Source of the DNA: Cyanophora paradoxa | Taxonomy: Eukaryota > Glaucocystophyceae > Cyanophorales > Cyanophoraceae | DNA: 64,000 bases | Reading direction: 5' to 3' | NCBI GenBank assembly: GCA_004431415.1 | Contig: QPMI01000657.1 | Span: 1 to 64,000 of the forward strand | In this document: piece by piece, positions 56,059 through 64,000 of the stretch | How the letters are laid out: the number at the start of each line of letters is the position of its first letter | How positions within the stretch are numbered: position 1 is the stretch's first letter | Made by a program: the position numbers and the translations under genes | Notes under the pieces: generated by a model | The model's database searches: none | What the model was told of the DNA's origin: nothing | The model's input: the letters and a program-made list of their open reading frames with translations, nothing else

Positions 56059-58435
56059 GCTCAGTACTGCCAGGGCAGCCGCTGCTGTCCAGGGCCGCCG
56101 CCACCCCGGCCGGCGCCAGCCCCAAAGCCGCGGCCACCACGTGCTCCTCGTCCACCCCTGCCGCCGGCGCCACGGCCTGGGAGTCCGCGCCCACCGCGGG
56201 GGGGGCCCATCCCGCCCCGGGCTCTCCCAGCAAAGCCGCCCGGGGGAGGTCGCCCAGATGATGTCCACCCACGGCCACCGCGGCCATTGGCTGCGCCCGC
56301 CCCGCCGCGGGCATCCAGATGCCGGCTCCGCCGCGGGCTCCATGGGCTCCGCCAGCCCGCCGCGGCCTCCAGCGCCGCCTGCACCGCCCCAGTCGCCTCC
56401 GGGCCCTCCAAGTCCGCCACGGCCGCCCGCAGCCCCGCCGGGGCCCCCGCCACGCGCTCCGCGGTAGGCAGCGTCCACATACAGTCCACCGCGCCCCTCC
56501 GCCCGACCCCCAGGTGCTTGCCCTCCTGCAGCTGCCGGCTCGTCCCGGTTCCGCCGGTCGAGGGGCTGGCAGTTGTGTCCCCCCCCGAGCTCGCCACGGT
56601 AGTTGAGCAGGGGCTGGTTGATGTTGTTGACGCTGGTGAGGAAGTGTGCCGCGCACATGAGGGCTTCGGACTGGGGGAGGGGGATGACCACGTGCTGCCG
56701 GTAAGGATAATTATGTGAGATGGGGGGGGGGCCTCGGGCGGAGGGGAGGTGGGGGGTACCACATCGTGGGTGACCTCGAGAATGATGACCTGTCTCCCCC
56801 GCGCGTCGTGGAGGTCGAGGGCTCCGGAGAGGGTTGGGTGCGCCGTGAAGCCCATGCGCTCGCGCCTCGCCGCCCACTGTTCGTCATCTAGATCCAGCAC
56901 ACGGAGCTGGCGGCCACCACCGGTGGAGTAACGCTCGGCGTCAACCATCGAGGCTTGGACACCCACCTCGATCTGCGGGAGGGAGGGGTAAGCGCAAGTA
57001 GGGGGGGCTTTGCATGGGTAGGGGCGGACAGAGGTGGGGTACGGTCGGGTTGTCATGTACAGGACGCCGGCGGCCCGCAGGTCCATGATGAACTGCCGGT
57101 CCGGCACAAGCTGTGTGATGTCCAGCTGGCATTCGTTGCCGGGGAAGGGGACATGCTCCTGGTTGGCGTCGGCGTGCCCACAGCCGGCGTGGGCCCCGGC
57201 AAAGATGAGGACTCCGTTGAGGACATGCTTGCGGTCGTTGTTCCAGCAGAAGTCCGGGTCCGGGTCTTGGAAGCGGGGGAGGGTGATGAGGGCTGAGTTG
57301 TTGTCTGCGGCCAGGAGGTAGCCAACGTTTGCCTGCCAAGGGAGGGAGGGGAGAGTCAGAAGGGGGGTAAGGTGGTAAGAGCAGGTGGCAGGTCGGACCA
57401 GGAAGTTCTGCGCGGCCTGTGCGTGCGACGCCGGGATCAGGTAGCGGGCTGTCGGGCCGTTCGGGCACTTGACTGCCAGCTCGTTGTAGGCCACGACGAC
57501 ATCGTTGGCCTCGTACGCGTCGGGGTTGATGCCAGACGTGAGGGCGCGGAGCACTGTGTTCTTCATGAAGCTCGAGAGTGTCCCCCTCTCCATCTTGCGG
57601 CACCCTAGCTCGGCTTCGATCGCAAAGAACTCGGTGCTGGACGCGGGGGCGTCAACGTGGATGCCGACTGAGAGCGGCCCTGTTGCGCCAAGCACGGCGA
57701 GCGTCGCGAGTTGCGGCGTGACCGGTGTAAGGAGCTGGGCTGCGCGCCGAGCCTCCGTGATGTTGGCATACTTGATTGCGATGCACGGGCTGGACTCCTC
57801 GATCCGGTCGCCGCAGACCACGTGGCCGCAGCGGAGGGTCACAGCGTCGTCGGCGGTGCTGGATTCTGGCAGCGGCGGGAGGGGGTTGCGGAGTGCTGAG
57901 GGGTCGGCACCCTCGCCGATGCGGTGGTCCCGGATGCGGGCCCGGTCGGCTTGGTGTGCGGCGGCGATGCGGCCCCGGATCTCATTGACCACCGCTCGGA
58001 TCTGGAGGCCTTCCCGTCGGCATGTGGACCGTGCAGAGGCCAGGATCTCGTCGCGGGTGTCTTGCGGGGCGTCTGGGGGGACGAGTCGCGAGGCCAGGCC
58101 GTCGCCGAAGAGGACCAGATAGACCTTTGCAGTGTTAGGTCCGGTCCCGTTGGCTGCTGCTGCCGGCCTGCCGCCGCCACCGCCTCCGCCGTACACGTTG
58201 CCGTCGCCTCCGGCCGGGGCTTGCCCATCGTTGTCGCCGCCGTCCTCCCCGTCCCAGTTGAGACGGCGTCCAGCACCGCCGGCCCAGTTTCCGCCGTCCC
58301 GTCCGCCTGGCCCGCCAGGCCCGTCGTTCCCGTCGCGTTGACCACCGTTGCGCGCAATGCGCTCGTCGTGCCGATCGCCGGCGCCGCGGGCCTGGCCGCC
58401 GTGTCCATCCCGTCCGCCGTGCCCGTTGCGGCCGC
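56059..58435 (-). CDS. LINE-A ORF1, copy 2 (5'-truncated)
   Basis: Open from the truncation to the stop near 56,059, with one probable frame change near 56,700. It starts in the Gly/Asp/Asn-rich region, then a core of about 330 residues: KVYLVLFGDGLASRLVPP, LRCGHVVCGDRIEE, GATGPLSVGIHVDAPASSTE, MKNTVLRALTSGINPDAYEA, YLIPASHAQAAQNFLVRPAT, FCWNNDRKHVLNGVLIFAGA and VPDRQFIMDLRAAGVLYMTT. A second block follows, HVVIPLPQSEALMCAAHFLT and NQPLLNYRGELGGG, then an RGG-rich tail. Multiple mixed alpha/beta segments suggest a large folded domain, possibly shell-forming or RNA-binding. I do not recognise the family. A frame reaching 58,514 extends past the LINE junction and is not meaningful there. Confidence 0.65.
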
Positions 58436-58519
58436 GCCGGAGAACATCCCGTCTCCATCCCGTCAGCCTATGCCCGTTTGTCGACGTTGTCGCCCGTTTA
58501 ATTTGCACGACCAAAAAAA

Positions 58520-59262
58520 GGCCGGGGGTACGGGGGCGGCCGGTGGCGTACCCCTTTCTGAGGCTTAAGGGGTACGCCCCTATCCCTGCCGCCCCAAATG
58601 GCGCGCCTGTCGCCTGCGCTTCGCCTGCAAGCAGGTCAACCGAGCTGAGTTGGGCGGGGGTACGGGGGCGGCCGGCGGCGTACCCCTTGCTGAGGCGTAG
58701 GCGGGAACTCCCTGTCCCCGCCCCGCCGAACAGCGCGCCCGTCGCCTGCGCCTTGCCTGCGAGCAGGGCAACCGGCCTGAGCTTGGACGGGGGTACGGGG
58801 GCGGCCGGTGGCGTACCCCTTTCTGAGGCTTACGCGGGTACGCCACTAGTGCTCTCCCCGCCCGCTGAATGGTGAATTCGAACCTGTTGCCTGCACCTCG
58901 CCTGCGAGCAGGTCAACCGGCCTGAGCTTGGGCGGGGGTGCAGGGGCGGCCGGTGGCATACCCCTTGCTGAGGCATAGGCGGGTACGCCCCTCTCCCCGC
59001 CCCGCGGAATTGTGCGCCCGTCGCCTGCGCCTTGCCTGCGAGCAGGGCAACCGCGCTGAGCTTGGGCGGGGGTGCAGGGGCGGCCGGTGGCGTACCTCTT
59101 TCTGAGGCTTACGCGGGTACGCCCCTATCCCCGCCGCCCCAAATGGCGCGCCTGTCGCCTGCGCTTCGCCTGCAAGCAGGGCAACCGAGCTGAGCTTGGG
59201 CGGGGATGCGGGGGCGGCCGGTGGCGTACCCCTTGCTGAGGCGTAGGCGGGAACGCCGCTCT
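58520..59262. repeat. Tandem array, about 5.5 copies of a ~132-140 bp unit
   Basis: The anchor ggggcggccgg(t/c)ggcgtacc recurs near 58,533, 58,665, 58,797, 58,937, 59,075 and 59,211. Each unit also carries tcgcctgcgc(t/c)t(c/t)gcctg and gagcagg(t/g)caaccg words. Units are 80-90 percent alike by eye. Different from the 14.5-18.5 kb array. Confidence 0.85.
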
Positions 59263-59290
59263 CCCCGGATCATCGGATGGTCGTCCGACA

Positions 59291-59935
59291 CTGACGCTAG
59301 CTCATCTGCGGCCGGCTCGATCAGAAGTCGTTGGCGAACAGGGCACCCTGCTGGCACGCAAGAGTCGCGCACCTATGATAGCTGCCCCGCTCTTCTTTCG
59401 TCAATCTGCGCATGCATTCTCCAGCAGGTCAGTGCATGCGATCAGTCCGCTGGGAAGGCGTCTGCGGGCGCACCGCCGCACTGCATAAGCGGTCCGCTCC
59501 GAAGTTCCGATCCGCGGCTAGCGAGGGCGCCGGCGCACGCTATCCTAGACAAGCGAGAGCGACGCATGCGCAGCGCTAGCTCATCTGCGGCCAGTTCGAT
59601 CATGATCAGAGGTCGGTGGCCAACATGCATATGGCGCCCTGCCGGCATGGCGCACGCAAGAGCCGGCGCCGCGCACCTATGATAGCTGCCCCGCTCTTCT
59701 TTCGTCAATCTGCATTCTCCAGCAGGTCAGTGCATGCGATCAGTCCGCGGGGAAGGCGTCTGCGGGCGCACCGCGGCACTGCATAAGCAGTCCGCTCCGC
59801 GGCCGAATCGAAGTTCCGATCCGCGGCTAGCGAGGGCGCACGCTATCCTAGACAAGCGAGAGCGACGCATGCGCAGCGCTAGCTATAGCTCATCTGCGGG
59901 TAGTTCGATCAGGCCAACATATGCATGGCGCGCTG
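59291..59935. repeat. Larger tandem repeat, unit about 285-300 bp, just over 2 copies
   Basis: gctagctcatctgcgg(c/g) starts near 59,296, 59,576 and, interrupted by a short insertion, 59,878. Shared blocks include gatagctgccccgctcttct and cctagacaagcgagagcgac. Copies carry several indels. Confidence 0.82.
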
Positions 59936-61098
59936 CGCCTCGCAACCGCACCTCGCACACTGCGGACCCGGACTACCGGTACTGCCGCGCACATATGACG
60001 ACTGCGCATGCAGCACCGACACAACTGCCGCACACCAATGACGACTGAGCCTGCAACTAGGCTGCAAGCCGCTGATGGATGTACCGTCCTTCGATCGACA
60101 GATGGGTATACCGTATACAACAGATGGGTAAACCGTTCTTCGATCGCGATCGATCGCGATCCCCATGCATGGCCATGCAGGCTGATGATGCAGCACAGCT
60201 GCAGGCGCCGGCCGGAGCGCGAGCGCACGTCGTCATGCCAATTGCAAGTCAGAAAGGAGCCGAGGACGGTCTCACGGAGCTGCACAAACCTGTACCCCCC
60301 CGCAGTCAGCTCACAGAATCTAATAACACCCATTGGTCGTCATAATGACATCACCCTATAATGACATCACCGACTCTTTTAACAATAGTTCAACGTCATA
60401 ATGACATCACAGAATCTTTAACAGCGATTCATAGCATACCTAATACCCAAAACCTCGAGAGGAACCTCGATTTGTGGATCAAAAGTGGATACTAGAAGTT
60501 CTAGAACCTCTGGTCTCTTCTTCCCTTCGGTCAGAATTAAATATTGATCATGAGACCAGCTGCAGAGGCTGACTTAATCGCCCGCGGGGTACGCGGTACG
60601 CGGATCCGGACTCGCGCATCCCGATCCTGGCATGGGAGTCCGATGATCTCCGATCCCAACCGGACGTGCCATCCCGATTTACAGCGCAGGTCCGACGGTC
60701 TAGATCGATATCTGGCTCCGGTCCGCGGCCGCGGGGATCCAGCCTCCAGTGCCCTCCACTGGGCCAGGATTTGCCGCGTTAAACGTTGAACCAAAATTTG
60801 CAGCGCACCCGGACGTGACCGTGCACGTCCCACCCGGCCGTCTAGCTAGATCTGAGCGGCCGTCCCACCCGTGAGAGGACACCCACGCCGCGCAATGAGG
60901 GTGCATACATGGCCAGACGTCGCAGCTGATGGTGCGAGGCTCGCTGCGCCCTGCCGCTTCGCTCCGCCGAGCTTAAGGCGCGCGCGCAGCTGCGGAGGAC
61001 GAGGACTGGGCGTCTGGCCCGCGGGCAAAGGCCCCCGACTCTAGATCTCTCAGCCCCGACTCGTCGCCACGACGCCAACGCGACCGACGCTGGCCGAC
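59936..61098. other. Intergenic, with a TGACATCAC cluster
   Basis: No supported gene. ataatgacatcac occurs three times at about 60,342-60,354, 60,357-60,370 and 60,398-60,410, the core TGACATCA being one base from a cAMP-response element. The stretch also holds GATCGATCGC-type palindromes (60,130-60,160). It probably includes the promoter or first exons of the gene at 61.1 kb. Confidence 0.5.
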
Positions 61099-63767
61099 GG
61101 CGTGGGCAGAGATCCCTGCGGCCTTCAAGGAGGGCAACTCGTCCCTCTTCTTCGGCGGGGAGAAGCCGGCCACGTATTTGATGGTCGACATGCAGGAGTA
61201 TGCGAAGATGGAGGACGAGGCGGAGCAGGTCCTCCGGGAAGCGAACGGGAGCGACAGCGCTAGCGAGCCCGCGGACTCGCCTTTGCAGATCGGCCCGGCG
61301 ACGCCGCCGGAGCCCGCCGCCGACGCCGGCGCGAAGCCCAGTGCAAACGCCGGCTTCTTCGCGAGGCAGCCGGTCCGCGGCCCTCTCGCCCTGTAAGCTG
61401 CGCGCTGACCCTCCGTACCTGCAGTCGCACGCCCCGTACCTGTTCGTCGACGAGGCCGCCGCCGCCGCCGCGGAAACCGCCCTCGTCCTCCTCGCCACCT
61501 CCCTCGCCCCGGCGCCCCCGCCGAACGCCTCCAAGAACCGGTTCGTACCCCTCCCCCCACAGGCGCCCTCGCCGACGCCGTACCCCCCCCCCAGGGTCCT
61601 CTCCGAGGCGCCGCGGAGGCACGAGCCGCCCGGGAAGCGCGCCGAAGACGCCGCCCGCCTCGCAGACGTCTGCACCCCTCCTTTCCGACGACGTACCACC
61701 CTGAAGCTCGCGGCAGGGCCTCTCGGACGCGCGGCTGCTGGGGGCACCCCTGTTCACCTCCTTCGGCGGGCGCGTCCGCTTCCGCTGGATGCTCGCCGCC
61801 CTCCGCTTCTCCGGGTACCCCCACCTCGTTCGCCCCCCCCCCTCCCCCTTCCCCCCCGAACGTTAACCGGCCCGCAGGCGAGGGGCGTGCTCCAGGCGCT
61901 CGTGGCTGCGCTGCAGGCGGTGCCGCCCGCCGGCTGGACGCCCGCCGCGGCCGAGATCGTCGTCGACCACGCCTTTGCGCTCCTCCTGGTGCCCGGCCTT
62001 CCTGTACCCTTAGACCTTCCTCCTGTCCTCTTTACGCGGTACGCTGCAGGCGGGGACGGCGGAGGCGCCGCGGACGGCCCACGACCTCTTCGCGATCGAC
62101 TGGCCCACCGCCGCCCGCGTCCGCCCTCCGCCCCCCCCGACCCCCAAGGCTGCCTCTCCGACACGCCGCGCACGCAGCTCCTAGGACGGGTACAGCTGCT
62201 GGGCGGAGACCTGGGCTCCGCCCCGGGCGCCCTCCGCCCCAAGGTCCTCCTGTTCAGCGCTATGCTCTACGATAGGGTACCCGCTTCCCCCTTCGAACCC
62301 CCCCCCCCCCCCCCCCCCCCCAATCCCCCCACGCCCGCGGCCGCAGTACGACAAGCGGGAGGAGGCCATGGGCCTTTACTTCGAGGTCCGTACCCCTCTC
62401 TCAGAACTATTTCTGTACCCGCCGACCCTCGGCAGGCGTGGGCCGAGCTGGTGAAGCGGCAGCTGACCCCCGGGCCGCTGGAGGCCGTTCTGATCCCCGC
62501 CCTGGCCGACCTCCACTGCGCGCCCCACTCTCAGAAACGCTTCCGGCCGGAGCTGAACGCCGCGCAGTCGCGTACATGATGGCGAACCAGGGGCAGCACA
62601 TCGCGGACAAGGCGTACGTGCTCGAGGGCGCTGGCGCCGCCACCCGCTACTCCCTCTACCTCGTAAAGCACCTGGAGGGTAGGCCCCCCCCAGGCCTTCC
62701 CCGGGCGCCGGCTCTGCGCTCGATCGAGCCTCGACCGCAGTCGCTTCGCTGCGGGCGAAGCGCGACGCCTCGCGCGCCACGGCAGCCTCTCGGGAGGCCC
62801 TCGCCCTCGCCGAGTCCCTGGGACCCGACTACGGGTGCGGCGCCCCCCGCCTCGAATCCCTCCCCCGCCCTCCCCGCCCGACGCGCCGCAGCCTGCTGCT
62901 GGGGCGCATCCTCTCGGTGCACGCGCAGAACCTGCAGTTCAGCAGCCGCCTTCACTCGGTGCGCCCCCTCGAGCTCCCCTCTCCCGATCTCCACTCGAGC
63001 CCGCCAGGCGGCCGCGACGTGGGTCCGCACCCTGCGCGCCCTCATGGCCCTCGGCGACCCATCCTTCGCCGACCTCGACTTCGTACCCCACCAGCTCGTG
63101 CGCCCCCGTACCCCCCTCCCCTCCCCCCCGGGCGGCCCTCAGGCGGGCCCTCCGGCGTAGGTCTTCGCGGCCCGGAAGCGCATCTCGGCGCAGGCTCGCT
63201 CCCGAATCCTCGCCGTCGTCGCCCGCCTCGTCTCCGTGCGCTCCTCTCCATTCTCCTTACAGCCAATTGGCCCTTTATGAAGATTCGATCTCACGATAAC
63301 GAGCAGAAAGCGGACCCGAGGGGCGAGAGCCCGATGGCGGCGCACGTGCACTTCCACCGAGGCGAGCACTTCGTGGAGCTGGGTACGCGATTCCTTTCCT
63401 CTTCTGTTCTGTTTTAGGACCGAGGAGGGCTGAGAGCCGCGCAGGCAATCCGGCGCAGGCGCGGGAACACTACGAGGCGGCCCTGCGGATCTACCGCGGC
63501 AGGTTCGGGGATCATTTCATGGAAGACAACACGCGAATAAGGCACATTGTGGAGGCCCTGCGCGAGATCCATGCGACCGCCGGCGGCACGGACGGCGCGT
63601 CTGCGTCGGCCTTCCGGCCCGGCTTCCTCGCGCGCCTCTTCTCCCGGTCCCGCGCGCCCCCCGTGGCGCCCGCGGGCGACGGCCCGGGCCCACCCCTCCA
63701 GCTTCTGAGCACGCCCCGGGCCGTCACGGCAGAGCTTGAGCCGCTCGAGCGCGCGCGGGACCACTAA
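61099..63767 (+). CDS. TPR-like repeat protein, multi-exon
   Basis: Exon-like pieces: AFKEGNSSLFFGGEKPATYL (61,110), SHAPYLFVDEAAAAAAETAL (61,424), LLGAPLFTSFGGRVRFRWML, ARGVLQALVAALQAVPPAGW, APRTAHDLFAIDWPTAARV, LLGRVQLLGGDLGSAPGALR, YDKREEAMGLYFE, AWAELVKRQLTPGPLEAVLI, MANQGQHIADKAYVLEGAGA, TAASREALALAESLGPDYGC, ARQAAATWVRTLRALMALGD, then MAAHVHFHRGEHFVELG joined to NPAQAREHYEAALRIYRGRF and a C-terminal tail ending at TAA 63,765-63,767. The last pieces have the helix pairs of TPRs (A-x3-YEEAL-like). Introns are short and C-rich, many with GTACC donors. Some joins do not keep frame and the start is unknown. Function not assigned; a scaffolding role is likely for a TPR protein. Confidence 0.6.
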
Positions 63768-63790
63768 CGATCGATCCTCCAATTTAAGGC
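63768..63790. other. 23 bp remnant of the 3' UTR before a LINE insertion
   Basis: Only 23 bp separate the stop codon of the TPR-like gene from the poly(T) start of a minus-strand LINE. Confidence 0.7.
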
Positions 63791-64000
63791 TTTTTTTTTG
63801 GAAAAGCCCGACCGGGCCAGGTTCGTATTAAGGACAACAACAGCCGCCCCGTCGCTATCATCGACTGGGGGGGCGCCTAGGCTAGCTCTGAGACTCTGCG
63901 GCATAGAAGGAAGACGTCTTGCTACGTAGGCCTAGCTATCCGCGATCGAGCTGGAGCGTGTGGGGGTCTTGAGGCGGGAGTGTCCTTGGCCCTGAGGGGG
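63791..64000 (-). mobile_element. 3' end of a LINE (LINE-C-like), continuing off the right edge
   Basis: T9 at 63,791-63,799 (poly(A) on the minus strand) is followed by a small hairpin gcccgaccgggc and then tattaaggacaacaacag, close to tattaaagacaacaaagc in the 28 kb insertion. The rest runs off the window. Confidence 0.7.

Larger units (their letters stand above)
44887..58435 (-). mobile_element. LINE-A copy 2, 3' end intact, 5'-truncated
   Basis: Starts on the plus strand with T12 (44,887-44,898), the poly(A) tail of a minus-strand element, followed by a small hairpin (AGGGG...CCCCT, about 44,925-44,940). It carries complete ORF2 domains and most of ORF1. Homology to copy 1 ends at gttgcggccgc (58,435), beyond which the two loci are unrelated, so this copy is 5'-truncated by about 2 kb. 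No target-site duplication was found. Length 13.5 kb, the same orientation as copy 1, 45.9 kb apart. Confidence 0.88.

Noticed and set aside
54473-56656. A single ORF1-ORF2 fusion frame in LINE-A copy 2
   Set aside because: It crosses a palindrome-rich spacer with no folded-protein character and runs in a frame different from the RT; kept only as a remote read-through possibility.
44887-58435. Segmental duplication explaining the two LINE-A copies
   Set aside because: Flanks beyond the right junction are unrelated, and copy 2 has its own poly(A) and 5' truncation, which fits independent insertions better.
58520-59935. CRISPR-like repeat arrays
   Set aside because: Units of 135-300 bp with no spacer pattern, in a eukaryotic context.

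Overview
The window looks like nuclear DNA of a GC-rich eukaryote. It has spliced genes with short introns (mostly 50-100 nt, several hundred in places), non-LTR retrotransposons (LINEs), minisatellites and simple repeats, and I see no bacterial operon structure. Several introns have GC-AG ends with the donor CAG/GCGAGT, and many GT introns begin GTACC followed by a C run. Together with the base composition this suggests a protist or alga; a haptophyte is possible, but I cannot name the organism.

Layout. (1) 1-14,494, minus: LINE-A copy 1, whose 3' end lies off the left edge. (2) 14,535-18,534: about 28 tandem copies of a ~140 bp GC-rich unit abutting the 5' side of LINE-A. (3) 18,964-19,267: a detached copy of a LINE-A inter-ORF segment. 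(4) ~20,155-27,050, minus: LINE-B, with ORF1-like, endonuclease, RT and two kinds of zinc finger, in broken frames. (5) 27,051-31,293: intergenic, holding a 367 bp 5'-truncated LINE insertion with a 15 bp target-site duplication. (6) 31,294-44,417, minus: one intron-dense gene of about 49 exons for a soluble-type (ADCY10-like) adenylyl cyclase: two class III cyclase domains, a P-loop NTPase and a TPR-like C-terminus. (7) 44,887-58,435, minus: LINE-A copy 2, with its poly(A) end present and its 5' end truncated. (8) 58,520-59,935: two tandem arrays. (9) ~61,099-63,767, plus: a spliced TPR-like gene. (10) 63,791-64,000: the 3' end of another minus-strand LINE.

The most unusual item is LINE-A. 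Combining the two copies gives an element of about 15.5 kb, or about 19.5 kb if the tandem array is its promoter. ORF1 (about 1,450 codons) has an acidic/Gly-rich N-terminus, an unrecognised folded core and an RGG-rich tail. ORF2 (about 3,000 codons) carries, in order, an APE-type endonuclease lacking the usual motif-II Glu, an RT with YADD, an RNase H, a CCHC finger, a Ulp1/C48-type cysteine protease and a Pro-rich tail with a PIP-box-like motif. The two copies differ almost only by single-base homopolymer indels, so many of the apparent frameshifts may be consensus errors and the family may be young. A second theme is in the cyclase gene: at least five introns carry extra copies of the upstream exon end plus its 5' splice site.
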